Shown here in pieces: positions 1 through 11,687 of a stretch of 64,000 bases of DNA. The notes under the pieces are model-generated. The model was not told where the DNA came from. It saw only the letters and a program-made list of their open reading frames with translations, and searched no databases. The stretch's first letter is position 1; each line of letters begins with the position of its first letter. Source of the DNA: Utricularia gibba (Eukaryota > Streptophyta > Magnoliopsida > Lamiales > Lentibulariaceae); NCBI GenBank assembly GCA_002189035.1, contig NEEC01000013.1, positions 2,666,001 through 2,730,000 on the forward strand, in the 5' to 3' direction. The position numbers were made by a program, and so were the translations under genes.

Positions 1-135
1 TTCTCCAGATATAAATTCATACATTCAACCACACACAAAGACACATAGCGGCGGCTGCTCCAGTCACAGACTTTGGTTATGCGGATGTGAGCATCGACCG
101 GCTCAGGGGTGTTTTGATTCTTGGGGCAATCATCA

Positions 136-2591
136 TCAAGCAACGAACACTATAATTAATATAAGTAGCACCACAGCAAATATCACCAGTATCAAGCAAG
201 TCTGCAAGTCAGAGAAGTGGAATGGTTAGAGGTTCAGGCAAACGCACTGACACTGGTTATATGACAGGCGGAATGAAGGAGATCAAGCTGAGACTATTCA
301 CAAAAAAAAGACCAAGAAATTTGGAAACGAATGCATGGCCATCATATATGCTACTCAATCACTTAGGAAAAATTAAACACCTTATGTGTGTGGGTGCAGT
401 TTGGCAGTGGGTGAAAAATCAATAGATCTACAAGCTAAGAAAAAAAACGCAGAGTCCAAATGCAAAATGAAAATAACACTACGGCATTGAAAACTGGGGA
501 CAACAAAAAGAGATATGAGACATCAAGGAAACACGTGCATCTTGCATGCAAATTTAATTAAAAAAAATTCATGAGCAGCAGCTAAGCATCCGTGTTCAAC
601 AAAAAAGCATGGCTCATAAAGGATGTTCAAAATATGCGTAGACCAGAAAATCACCAGAGATGAATTTGATTTCTGGGTCTTTGCAGCTTTGACAAGTTGA
701 GATTTTGCTTGAGCAGTTGATGCATGCGCACCCTCAATGTTGGTTCCAATGTCATCTAGATCAAAAGGCAGATGCCCATATTAGTTGCGATACACAGGAT
801 GTCAGAAATCCTGCCCAATACACTCACCAATCATAGTTCCTTGTTCATGAACCAGTACTGCAAGATCTTTGAAAATCTCATTTACTTCTCCGATTTGCTG
901 CTGTATATCTTGGATCCCCTGTTCCCTTTCCTCAATTATGGCTTCATTGAAAGAAATTTCATTGTCCAAAAGCAGTACTTCTTGCCTACAAAAAGAACCT
1001 TACAGTAAGCGCAGAGCATTGCATCAAGTATAATAAAGTCGAAAAGCATGTAAGTGTAATTGAACAGCTTGAAATTGGAAGTGAAGGTCTGCTGTTCCAA
1101 TTGAAAAATGTATCCACGGCTTGGTTTCATTTTCATGACAAATTTCAAGCAATTAAAACTCAGAATTAACACTGTCTAATATGAAATTTAGACATGGACT
1201 GTTTTTTTGTAGAAAGGACAGCTATGAATTTGGAGAAATTGAAAAATCTTCTGAGATCATGATGAAGGAAAATAATTATGTATTATATCAAGTCACTACA
1301 GGCGTGTCTGCCAGCGGGTTCCACATACTTGCTGAAATCTAAGGAATTCCATCATCAATGCGGTCACTGAATATACCTTCTAGATTCCACAAGAAGAGCA
1401 CGATGTTCTGGACTCCTATCTCCATTTGCATCAGCATCACCGGCTGAGTAGCTACATGGCACATTAAATTAGTAAAAAAAAATATTGCAGCTAGTGAGAG
1501 CAGTAATCAAGGTATTCAAGAGGTCATAAGAATAATTCCAATGAAATAATCATCGATAACTTGGGGCATAAGAATATCATACCTAGATGGAAGAACGGAT
1601 TGGTAAACAAAAGGAGTATAAGCTGTCTCCCTCTCAGCAGAAAGTCGTTGAGCCTTCTGAAACTCCTTTAGTACAGCTTGAAAGTCTTTGGCAAGTTTAG
1701 CATCAGTTATTTTCTTGCTTTGCTGAAATAAAAGGAAGAATCATTCAATGATGAAAACAATTCCCAGAAATGCCTTATACTCTGAGCCCTTCTAAACTTT
1801 TAGCCGCTACTTTATGTTGAGATTTTCATTAGATTCATATTCAGATTCTACTCCAGCTTTCAAACTGAGTAAAGAACTGAATGAGCCATCAAACAGGACA
1901 CAGGCTGTACGCGGAGGATTCCATATTATACACTGTAACCAAGTACGAAAAGCATATTGAACTGGGAAACATACACTGACTTCACCCAGATGATCTGCTT
2001 CACTAGCTTGCTTTAGTTTAGCTGAAGTATCTTTAACCAACTGGCCGATATGTAGACGAGTTTTATGCCTGCAATTCATAATGCATAGCATACCATAAAA
2101 TCACAAGCGTCCACAAAGTTGTTCCAATGTTTAGCTAAAACTACCTCTGAAATCAGAGCAGAAAATGCAGAAAGCACTAAGAAGAAACTCGTTGTTTTTT
2201 TAAGCCAAACAGGAACTCGCAATGTATAACTAATGAAACAATGCAGCATTAGGAAAAACGGGACTTCTTCTACTTTACTTATATTTTCAAGAACCTCTTC
2301 TTCAATTTGAGATATCGAAATAGGTATTAATGACAATCCCAAATCCAAAAAACCTAGCCCAAGTATGAAATAAGCTGCACCAATAACAAGAGTACAGGAT
2401 AATACTGACAGCTTTTCCCGGAGCTCAGGAGTGTCCTTCGGTGTACCAAGGGTGTTAACAAGCCACTGGAATGTAGAAACAGCCGTGTTAATTTGGAATA
2501 CTCCGGAGGCGACGGCCTGCGTAGGATCCTGGCGCCCATTAATCTTTCTCGCAATACCCCCACGGCCAGCTTCCAGATCTTGGAAACTCAT
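136..2591 (-). CDS. SYP22: Qa-SNARE syntaxin, SYP21/SYP22 (VAM3/PEP12) type
   Basis: Vacuolar/prevacuolar t-SNARE that drives membrane fusion on the late endosome-vacuole route. Seven exons read on the minus strand: 2591-2410, 2068-1981, 1722-1583, 1451-1377, 985-828, 755-655, 201-136. All junctions are GT-AG and keep phase, giving 269 aa, the usual length (SYP22 about 268 aa). The N-terminus starts [16 protein letters not shown], followed by the Habc region (TPELREKL then [18 protein letters not shown]). The SNARE motif lies in exons 4-6 ([20 protein letters not shown], then [14 protein letters not shown]) and ends in a C-terminal anchor of about 20 hydrophobic residues encoded by exon 7. 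Intron 6 (202-654) is the longest. The gene is divergent from the RRM gene at 3098. SYP21 and SYP22 cannot be separated safely by eye; the family call is firm. Confidence 0.95.
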
Positions 2592-3097
2592 CTCTCTACA
2601 CAAAGCAAACGATTTCCCTAAGATTACGGCCAAAAGAACAGCCTACAAACCCGTAAGATATGAATATTTTGAATTTAAACTTGCGAACCCTTTCAAAATG
2701 GGTTTGGGGATTCGGACAAGAGGTCCAAATTTCCCGGACTCGCGGCGGCTACGAAATCCCTAAAGAGGATACTGAAACGAGATCAAGGATGAAAAAAGAG
2801 AATTTGTGCGATCCCTCTTCCCCTCCGAGGCTCGGGAAGACAAAAAGATCGCACAAAATGATCAGTTTCGTTGGTCTGCAATGGTGTCCGTAAGACACGT
2901 GGGTTTGTTTGCCACATTTTAAAAAAACACGTGAAAATTTTACCCCAGTCAAGGAAACGGAAGAAGGCGCCTTGCTTCGCAAATATTCTCTTTTTACCCG
3001 TCAACGCGCCTCGCGATCCACTTGCTTTTGAACCGTTTTCAGTGATTTTTTCTTCTTCGTCGAATTTGCCTTCCTCCTTTTCTGGAACCCATTTGCG
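2592..3097. other. Divergent promoter region, SYP22-like / RRM gene
   Basis: About 500 bp between two start codons pointing away from each other. It must contain both 5' leaders and both promoters. I see no clear TATA box that I would assign to either gene and no extra reading frame that looks coding. Confidence 0.6.
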
Positions 3098-4815
3098 ATG
3101 CCGGTGAGCTTAATACAAAGTTTTCAGCTTTGTCATTTGAGGGATTGCTTGCTCTTATTCGTCGCGGCGATTTGTACTTTCTTCTGTTTCTTTAAAATTT
3201 GATGTGTCTTTACCTTTTTATGATCTTCTGGTTGTGATTCGGTTGCTCCTTGTGTTGGATGTCTCATTTTGATGGCAATCATGTTTCTTATAGTTCAAAT
3301 ACTGTTTCTTGACTCGTTGCCGGAACGTTTTCTGCTCCTTTTATAGTTCAATACTGTTTCTTGATGTTTCCACCGACACAAGTTTCAGAACTCTGTTTGA
3401 ATTTCCAGAAGCTTAGTTTCGATATATAGGGATCGGTTTGTCCCAGAAACCTTCTAATAAGTGGATACCTAGAAGCATGCCAGAACTTTCTTTCTGATAC
3501 GTCAATCTGCGTTGAAACAGTTCGTTGTTTGATTTTCTTACGAAAATTAGTGTAAGATTAGGAGTTGGGTTCTCCGCTTTCTGGTAAACTGTTGTTCATA
3601 AGCCACTGCTGAGAGTAACTGGTTGCATAGGAGTAATTTTGATGGATGCAAAAGTTTGGTAGTTTGCTCATGATTTCAAATGAATGTGATTAGCCGTCCG
3701 TTGGCTTCCCAAACCTTTGAGTTCATTGTTTATAAGCCCGTGTTCTCTTTTCATCAGATAAAAACTGTGAAGGTCACCAATCTCTCGCTCATGGCAAATG
3801 AGCGTGATGTCAAGGAATTCTTCTCTTTTTCTGGCGATGTTGAATATGTTGAAATGAAAAGGTGGCAGCTCTATTGGACTACTGTCTATTCTCTATGTAT
3901 CCATTCTTTTGTTGATTTGTAAATCTGGTTATGTAGTGATACCGAACGATCTCAAATCGCTTATGTCACATTCAAGGATACACAGGGAGCGGAGACAGCA
4001 GTTCTTCTTTCTGTAAACATTTCTTCTTTCCAGACAACCATTTGAATATTTCTGAAGTAATGATAATCCATGCCATGTTTTGCTTCTCATGCGGTTCTGC
4101 ATGCAGGGTGCTACGATTGTGGATATGGCAGTGGACATTCAGATGGATCCAAGTTACAAGCCTCCTGCTGCCTCTACCCCCTTTCTGGTAATGCTCTCAA
4201 AACCTCCCTGCATCTGATCTCCCTTGATTCTGACATTCTTGGTGCTGCCCCAACTGCTAGCCATCGGAAAAGAAAGAAGTGGACGGTGGAGCTGCATCTG
4301 CATTTCGAAAGGCCGAGGATGTTGTAACCGGGATGCTAGCCAAGGGCTTTATTTTAGGCAAAGATGCAGTCAACAAGGCTAAGTCTTTCGACGACAAGCA
4401 CCAGTTGACTTCAACAGCCACTGTCAAAGTCGCATCCCTGGATAAGAAAATCGGACTATCGGAGAAGATAACTCTAGGCACCACCATCGTGAACGAGAAA
4501 GTACGGGAGGTGGATGCCAAGCTCCAAGTCTCAGAGAAGGCGAAATCAGCCCTCGCTGCTGCCGAGCAAACAATGAGTACTGCTGGCTCCGCCATCATGA
4601 AGAACAGATACATTCTTACTGGTGCAACGTGGGTGTCCGGCGCCTTTAGCAAAGTCACCAAGGCTGCCGGAGAAGTCAGTCAGAAGACGAGGGAGAAAGT
4701 GGTGACGGCGGAGGAGGAGCAGAGACGAAGCGTGGTGGATGACTTCGCTAAAGTGCATCTCGAGGAGTCCCCGACGGCGGCTCCCTCCGGTGATCGGCAT
4801 CCGTTCAGACATTGA
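3098..4815 (+). CDS. RRM protein, binding partner of ACD11 (BPA1)-like
   Basis: Five exons: 3098-3103, 3758-3861, 3937-4012, 4107-4187, 4261-4815, giving 273 aa. The first exon encodes only Met-Pro before a GTGAGC donor, and the second continues with IKTVKVTNLSLMANERDV. Residues about 3-75 form one RRM, with RNP2-like VKVTNLS and RNP1-like IAYVTFK. The rest is a helical tail rich in Lys, Glu and Ala (KAKSFDDKHQLTSTATVKV; later a hydrophobic ILTGATWVSGAFSKV patch), as in BPA1-like proteins. In Arabidopsis this family binds the ceramide-1-phosphate transfer protein ACD11 and restrains cell death; that role is transferred by family, not visible here. All splice phases agree, so the gene looks intact. 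Confidence 0.9.
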
Positions 4816-5243
4816 ATTTGGTGACGCACCGCCACCGGATAATGCCATAGCCTCCATCGGGCCGCATGCATGCAGCTCCTGGTCCACGAATGGTGTGTGT
4901 TGGCTTCAGGTTACGGATTAGGGAATGACATTCTTCTGCGTTTGTATGTATATTCTTATTTTTGTAAAATGGGATTGTTCTTCGCCTGAAAAAATGATTT
5001 TTTTTTTTTGCTTTTAAACTAATTTACTTATTTTTAGACATTTTTGCAATTTTCATTAAAATAAGTTATTATTGGTTTTTTTCCATTTAAGGTTGTGGAA
5101 ATAATAAGGAATTATATGCAGTGATTGCCAAGATTTATTGACCTCGAATTATCCGTCGCGGGGTATATACCGAGCAAGTACCATACAAAAGTAATTAAAG
5201 CGAGAGTCAATACAAATAAAAGCAAGAACAATTTTGACTGCCT
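4816..5243. other. Convergent 3' spacer
   Basis: This holds the 3' ends of the RRM gene (+) and the small membrane-protein gene (-). It is AT-rich with a T9 run near 4998; no further gene is seen. Confidence 0.5.
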
Positions 5244-5813
5244 TTAGGAGCCGGCGGCCTTGCGGTGGAGCCGCCGGAGGTTCTCTTCCAGAACGAACTC
5301 GTTAATTCGCTGCACCGCCCCGATATCCTCATTTTCAGTTTCCATTCCCGCCGCTGAGGTGTTCTTCTCGAAATCTACGCCCAAAGTTGGAAAGGTAAGA
5401 AATTCAAAAACTATTGGCTTCGTGGTTCAGAATTAGAACAATGAAATGGCGCACCGGAGGGTAGATTCGGCGCCTTGAGACCACCGAAATGGGCCAAATC
5501 TGAAACGAATCCAACAACAATCATCAAAAAAGCCACAGAATTCTCCAAATCATGTAACCCCAAGCGGCGTACCGTTTTCCGATGGGCGGTGGGAGAAGAA
5601 GAAAAGGATGAGAAGGCAGACAAGTATGACAAGCGGAACAAAGTGGATGTAAAACTCCCCCGCCGCGGCTCGGCCTTTGTGTTTCTTCAACTCTTCCCGG
5701 TCTCCATCTTCTCCACCCTCTACGTCGTATGCCAGCCGCGCCACCGCCGAGAACTGCTTGTGGGGCTCGGGAGTGGGCTTCGACACCGGCGAGGCGAGCG
5801 ACTGCCGATGCAT
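5244..5813 (-). CDS. Small single-pass membrane protein, plant-conserved, function unknown
   Basis: Three exons on the minus strand: 5813-5573, 5499-5455, 5374-5244, phase-consistent, 138 aa. The protein starts MHRQSLASPVSK and has a short Lys/Glu/Arg-rich stretch. A strongly hydrophobic segment follows at about residues 50-72 (IHFVPLVILVCLLILFFFSH), then LAHFGGLKAPNLPS and a charged C-terminus ending RRLHRKAAGS. The N-terminal HRQSL.SPVSK signature and single membrane span match a family of uncharacterised plant transmembrane proteins that I recognise by pattern only. No enzymatic motif is visible. A secretory-pathway membrane location is an inference. Confidence 0.75.
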
Positions 5814-6677
5814 CCTCTTCTTCCGCTGGTCGCAGGCAGGCAGGTTCAGCCCTCACAGCTGCGATGAATGCAGGGAAACATCAATCCTTCAATCTTCGGA
5901 ATCCCTATGCTCACCACTGCCTACTGTCCTGCCATTTTGGAACTTGATTTAAAATTTATAAGTTAATATATCAATTTTTAAAAATATTTCAAAATGGATA
6001 TTAATTGAAAAATACAATTTTATCGCTTACAGAACCGGCATTTTATTGGGCACGACCGACTCCGGCTCTGTATGCCCAGCCGGGGGTGAACCGGGCGAGA
6101 TAACTTGCATTTTCTTACTGCTGTAATTTTTGGCAGCTTCCAAAAAAATTAATGTTTCTTTTCTCTAAAGTTTACTTTACACAACTGGGAGATGGGACCA
6201 CTGTTTTGTTCGTACTCTACGCTTTTTTAGAATTACTTTAATTTTCATTTATACACAAAATTTGACTCCCAAAATACTCTGATGTAATTATTTCTTACAT
6301 TATTAATGGGTTAAAATAATCATTAGTGAACTAACTTCTCTAAGAGGCCGCCTCTATGGCGCTTTCAGTTATAGAAAAATGGTGGGCCTTGTCCTAGTAA
6401 CCCGCCATAATGGGATGGTGAATTTCGTAATTTTTAATAGTTTTGACTTGTTCATGAAATTTGTTATATTTGCATTAAGGTCCCTTGGGCCTCCGCATTC
6501 CCATTTTGTGGAGTCATCTAGTAAAAATGAAAGTATTGGGGAGTATTTTGAAATGTTTGAAAAGCCCATTAACAGAAAGCCCAAAGAGGGATTTGATAAA
6601 TCTGGCCCAATTATGGTTGCTAAGTCAGGTCGTGAGTCGTTGTGATACGAAACACGAGGAAGGAACCCAAGAAGGGA
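5814..6677. other. Intergenic; promoter region of the RING gene
   Basis: AT-rich stretches and short open frames without coding character. Nothing else is supported. Confidence 0.5.
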
Positions 6678-7897
6678 ATGGCGGATCTCGCCGATGCGCA
6701 GCGTTCGCCGGGGGACGGGGGAGGAACCGTTAACATCGCTCAAACGGAAGAATCTGTGCAGGAAGGTGGACATGAGGAAGATGAATTTTATCAGCCGACG
6801 AGCCCTTTGGTTTTCGATTTTGATTCGTTTTCCCCTGCAAACGACTCCTCGAATCCTCCACTTCTCGATGATTATACGTCGTCTTTTGATTTCGGATTCG
6901 CCGAGGATCATGAGTGCGACTTTGAGGATTCTAATCGCTTCTTTTTTGGGGCATTAGAGGACGCCGAACACATGAATTTCGTTACAGATCTGTTCGAGCC
7001 ACTTCGGGTTCCCGCCGTGGAAGATCCGATTTGGGAACTCGACTCCAATCCGGTGGCTGCGTCGCCTATGGTAATCGGATATGCGCTGGGGGACTTCGAG
7101 TGGTGGGCGTCGATTCGGATTCTGATTCTGATGCATTTGAGGTAAATTCAGGGTTCATTAATCATGATGAAGATGATATGTATGATAGCGTAGAAACTCG
7201 AATCGGTATCCATCGTGCCGCTGATGTTGAGGGAGATGGATTTGAATGGGAGGAGGTGGGTGACAGGATCCAATTCGAGGATAGGGAGAATCTGAATTCG
7301 GTGATCAATCGAATTGATGAAATTTCAGTTTCTTCAGATATATCCTCTTCTGAAGATGCTGCGGACATAGGCCACGAAGAGGAGGGGGATGATGAAGGGA
7401 GCGCAGGATGGGAAGTTCTGCTGGCGATGAATAATTTAGAAAGAAATTTCGAACTCGATATTATAGAAGAAAACAACGATCTTGAGAATGAAGTTCTGCA
7501 AGTTGATGCTCCGGAAGATTACATTGTGGCCACGGAATTCAACGCTCTGTTTAGGCTGTTAGCCGATAATGAAACCACTCTGAAAGGCAGTCCCCCAGCG
7601 TCGAAGGCAGTTGTGGAGAATCTGCAACAGATGGTGTTGTCAAGCAACGATGTTCAAGAAAAGAAAGTAATCAGCTGTGCTGTTTGCAAAGATGACTTCA
7701 CGGTTGGGGAGAGGGTGACAACAATGCCGTGCCATCATATGTATCACGGTGGCTGCATTTTGCCATGGCTTGGCATTCGGAACACCTGCCCTGTTTGCCG
7801 TTATGAACTTCCAACCGATGATGCAAACTATGAGCGGAGGAAGGGTGAGAGGGGTGGTCATGGAGCTGGAATAATCATGGATGATGAGTTGGACTGA
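6678..7897 (+). CDS. RING-H2 (C3H2C3) E3 ubiquitin ligase, one apparent frameshift
   Basis: Single-exon gene. The first frame (6678 to about 7092) encodes a very acidic N-terminus (FDFDSFSPANDSS; FGFAEDHECDFEDSN). The second frame (to 7897) continues with SDSDSD, acidic stretches, a helical WEVLLAMNNLERNFELDI segment and a RING-H2 near the C-terminus: CAVC, MPCHHMYHGGC, NTCPVC. The frames overlap without stops between 7031 and 7145. Joining them needs one extra base, and the best site is the G5 run at 7088-7092, where a sixth G gives a continuous GLRVVGVDSDSD; the product would be 406 aa. E2 recruitment and ubiquitin transfer follow from the RING family; substrates are unknown. I read the break as a sequence error, though a real frameshift is not excluded. 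Confidence 0.85.
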
Positions 7898-8315
7898 GGG
7901 GTACAATCTTGAAGTTCTGCCATTATAGAGGCAATTTGGGTACATAGAGCAAGGTTTTGGCGATGATAGGTCATCAAAGGGAACCTTTTTTTTTTTCTAC
8001 AATATGAGATCATCTTTAGATAATAGAGGCTCTCATACTTGTAGATTGCAGTTGAAACCTGTGAAGCCATGTGCAAATTGTCTTTATAACTGCTGGACAT
8101 GTTACATAAGTAGTGTTTGTGTTTGGTCATGCATTTGATTGTATTGCTGTTTGAAGAAATGAATGACTTTTTACTGGTCAAAAGAAAGAAACATTCAAGG
8201 AATAATACCGACAATGGCAGCAATTATGCCGTTCTCTTGTTTTTCTCTGAACAGAATCTGAAAACCTTTGGCTACAACAATGTGATGGGATTCATGGAAA
8301 ATGCAGCATCATAAG
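7898..8315. other. Convergent 3' spacer
   Basis: Tail-to-tail region between the RING gene and the PMT methyltransferase gene. It holds 3' UTR sequence; no other gene is seen. Confidence 0.5.
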
Positions 8316-10458
8316 CTAAATGTATCGTTTCTGTTGCTGCTGCTGTTGTGGTTTAGCCTCAGCAGTCCAGTAGGTTTTTGTGGCTACAAGAATTTTCTCA
8401 GGATTGAACGGACCAGTTTCATGATCAACTATTCTGCTCTCCCATCTCATTCCATCTGTTATGCTTTTGACTTTCACCAACACTTCTACCATGTCCCGGA
8501 ATATGACTGCACCCTCCGGCCGGAGGATTCGATCCATCTCGAGCAGAATGAACATGATGTCGCACCTGCAGCAAGAACATGGTTAGGCAGGCTGCCACAA
8601 TCAAGAGGCAAGTGCTTGCTTTGAGGTTACCTGTCTTGATACATTGTGAATACACCATCCGCATGGATGAGATCATATGTTCTTGGATAGGTGGAAAATG
8701 CTTCACACCAGTCCTGGTATGTGCCAATGAAGCCACGTTCGTATATCACACCCAACGTCTGTGGTTCTGAATGAGAAGGCACAGCATTCATAACCCAGAC
8801 GGGGAACTTTGTCATGGCTGCTGCAAAACCTCCAAGTTTGGCATTCATGTCCATCACATTCCTGTACTGTCCTCGAGGTAACTGATTCAGTAGCTGAGCA
8901 TAGTATGCTGTTCGTTGCTTCCATAGTTCGTTATCCTTATGGAACATCTTGACTGTGATTCCTGAGACAGAGCCACTGCTGATTCGAGGTGGAACTTCGA
9001 ATGCACGACTCGGCCATTTCTTTAGCTCTCCACCGGATACCTCACTTTCAGTGCTCACCTCCGGCATGGGAGTTATGCAAGCTTCCATTTCTGTGTACCA
9101 ACCTGCATCAGCATCGCTTGATTTACAGAATGGTGGATCAGGTAAGATTTCTTTTATCCTCCGGCACTCAATGTGGTTTACAGGTTTCTGCCAAATTGCA
9201 AGGTCTCCCTGTTCAACAACCTTTGTCCAACAGAGCTTTTTGGCTGTATCTTCAATTGCATCTTGCTCTTGTTTCAGATCTTCTTGAGTTCTCTCCCAGC
9301 CTTTCCAGTATTTCTTCCACCGAATCGGAGGTCCCGAGAGTATCCAGTAGCCGCCAGGCCGAAGAACACGATCAACTTCAGTCAGGTAAAGTCCACCTGC
9401 AGAAGAAACAACAATGGAAATTGCTCAACTTCAGTTTCTGCTCTGGCGCAGAAGAATCCAGATCTGAGGCAGGATCATCATTCTTCCAACATACCGTATT
9501 CAAACCAAGGGATGAGACAACGAGAGCAGTGAGCCATATCGAAAGCCCTAGCTGGATAGGGGAGCCTCTGGGATGCTAGAACACCGATCATGGCAGGAAC
9601 ACCTCGTTCGAGTGCAAACCACACCTGAGCTTCGTGGGTATCTCTTGGAGCAAAAGACATGGCGATGATATCCCTTTTCAGCAAGTAAGCACCCCAGCTA
9701 GCTACCTGAAAAACCAGCACATGAATGTTATCAGAAAGCTCATATGAAGGTTGGAACATCCGCAGTGGAACCAGCGGTAATCCTTACACCACAGCCTGTG
9801 TCTATAGCAGTTCGAATGGCTCCATCCGTGAGGGGAATCAGAGCATTGATGTCGTCTATATACGCATCAGCTCCACGAGGAAACATTGTTCCTCCACCAG
9901 GAAACTTGAACCGCTCTCCATGAACCTGGATCCAATTCTGAACAGCCTTCTCAATGCTCAGCTCCTTGTGGGGAATGTTGGCATACCAAGCATAATCCCT
10001 GCTCTGCGGCCACTTGAAAGGCTGCTTGTAGTGGGGAGGAGCAGGAATGAGGCACTGAAGGAGCTCAGTCTTATTGGGGCAATGCCTTTCTCTGTACTTC
10101 AGCCGATCACGAGAGAACTGCCGGCCTCGATCTCGATCCTGGCATGGTGTGTATTCGCTATACTTGATATCACAAGCCGGAAAATTCCTGGTTTCCTCAG
10201 AGCTATTCACTACAAGTTGATGATGGCTCTCAAAGTCCAGTGGCTCGGACACCATCGGGAACGATGGGAGACTCGATCCGGAGCTCTCATCGCAGCCGAG
10301 TTTGGATGGTGCATTGGATGGAACAGTGCTTCCACCCTGCCAAGCCCGAAGACATAGAACAAGATACACAAACCACTCACACCCAGAATGGAAGTGAGGC
10401 GTTTCCTCTTGGAATCTGGATGGTGAAGCTTCGGGGATCCGCTGTACTCCTTCGCCAT
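8316..10458 (-). CDS. PMT-family putative SAM methyltransferase (PMT16/17/18 clade), one apparent frameshift
   Basis: Golgi type II membrane protein of the QUA2/PMT family implicated in pectin methyl-esterification. Exons on minus: 10458-9788, 9705-9495, 9396-8631, 8565-8316. The N-terminus [13 protein letters not shown] is followed by the signal anchor ([18 protein letters not shown]). The family hallmarks are present: [26 protein letters not shown]-binding [43 protein letters not shown], and [10 protein letters not shown] near the end. The frame breaks straight after the anchor: a C3 run at 10345-10347 (G3 on the coding strand) is one base short, and adding it restores the conserved FG-AWQ join. 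Corrected length is 632 aa, normal for the clade. The tail has a Gln run. All other splice phases agree. Confidence 0.92.
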
Positions 10459-11687
10459 GGCCAAGCTGCAAAACAAGACCTCAGTCTTATGTCATTATCA
10501 GCAACTAGAGTAGCATATGTATCAGATCTATCAGCTTACCTTGTTCTTCTCCTTTTTTTTCTTCCCACAGATCCTAGAAAATTATCACATTCGATCTGTG
10601 TTCCTGATTCAGTGTAAACAACCAAGCATTCTGCACATTTTACAGTCTTCAGCACATCAAAGAAGGAAGCCAAATGCAGCAAGCAGTAAATAAAACTCAA
10701 ACAACACAAAACAGGCCCTTGAGAGTCGCTTAGCCCCGACGTAAAGTCAGACAACAGATAAAGGGGAAAACTCAGAATCCACAAAGAGAGACTCTTTCTC
10801 AAAAAGCAAAGACACCCATTTACGAAAAACGCATCCAGAAGCAACAACAACGCAGGCGTTACCAGCAGTGCGATTGGGAAAGTGAAGTAACGGGAGGAGA
10901 ATGGAGGAGGAGTTTGCTGAAGCTGAAGGTGGAAGAAGATATTCACATCCAGCTTCCGACAAACATGGCCTGAATTGTCTCTTGACAAAACACTTGGAAT
11001 TTCCGTTGCGCGTTTAAAATAGAAAATACCGTTAATCGAGTGTCTGAATGCTTGTTGGTCGGTGTCCATTTCAGGGGAATTATTACACACAACGCACGAC
11101 GCAGGCTTTTTATTTATTCCTCCCCAGAACAATCTAAATTTGCCATTTTCAGAAAATTAATAAGAATTAGAAAATTGGGAGAAAAAAAAAACATATGACG
11201 CGCATTATAATGAAATTATGAATCGGAATATTTAAAAAAATTTTGAAAAAAATTGTTAAATTGCAACTTTCAAAATGTGGTCCCCACACGTCAGAATAAA
11301 TTCAAAAAGTGGTCCGCAAATTTCAATTCGTTACCCCACGACTTTAACTAAATCACGTTGAGGGCATGCGTGAAGGATGACATGTGATATTTTGGTTAAC
11401 TATGGGGACTAAATTGTAAATGTTGTACGGCAGTTGGATGCTTGCAGCACAAATCACAGAAGAAAAAACACAGAATTCATTGTTTCAGACAGACCGAGTG
11501 CACTACTAGTAGAAAGTGGAAGAAGAAGAAGACGTAAAAAGAGAAGTCAATACCCGAACCACGATCCAGGCTACCTGTTAACGCTGTGAATAGTCAGTAG
11601 CACTGCAAAATTCACAGCCTTAACAGCTACCCAGGATCACCATCTGGTGCGCTCTTGACTTCTGCATCCCCAGAAACACGCGCCCCA
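10459..11687. other. PMT leader/promoter and HDG5-type 3' flank
   Basis: No further gene is supported. The stretch 11140-11400 is AT-rich. A 5'-leader intron for the PMT gene is possible but not provable from the sequence. Confidence 0.4.

Noticed and set aside
7070-7150. A tiny intron explaining the RING gene frame change
   Set aside because: Available GT and AG positions give introns that are too short or out of phase and lack a pyrimidine tract.
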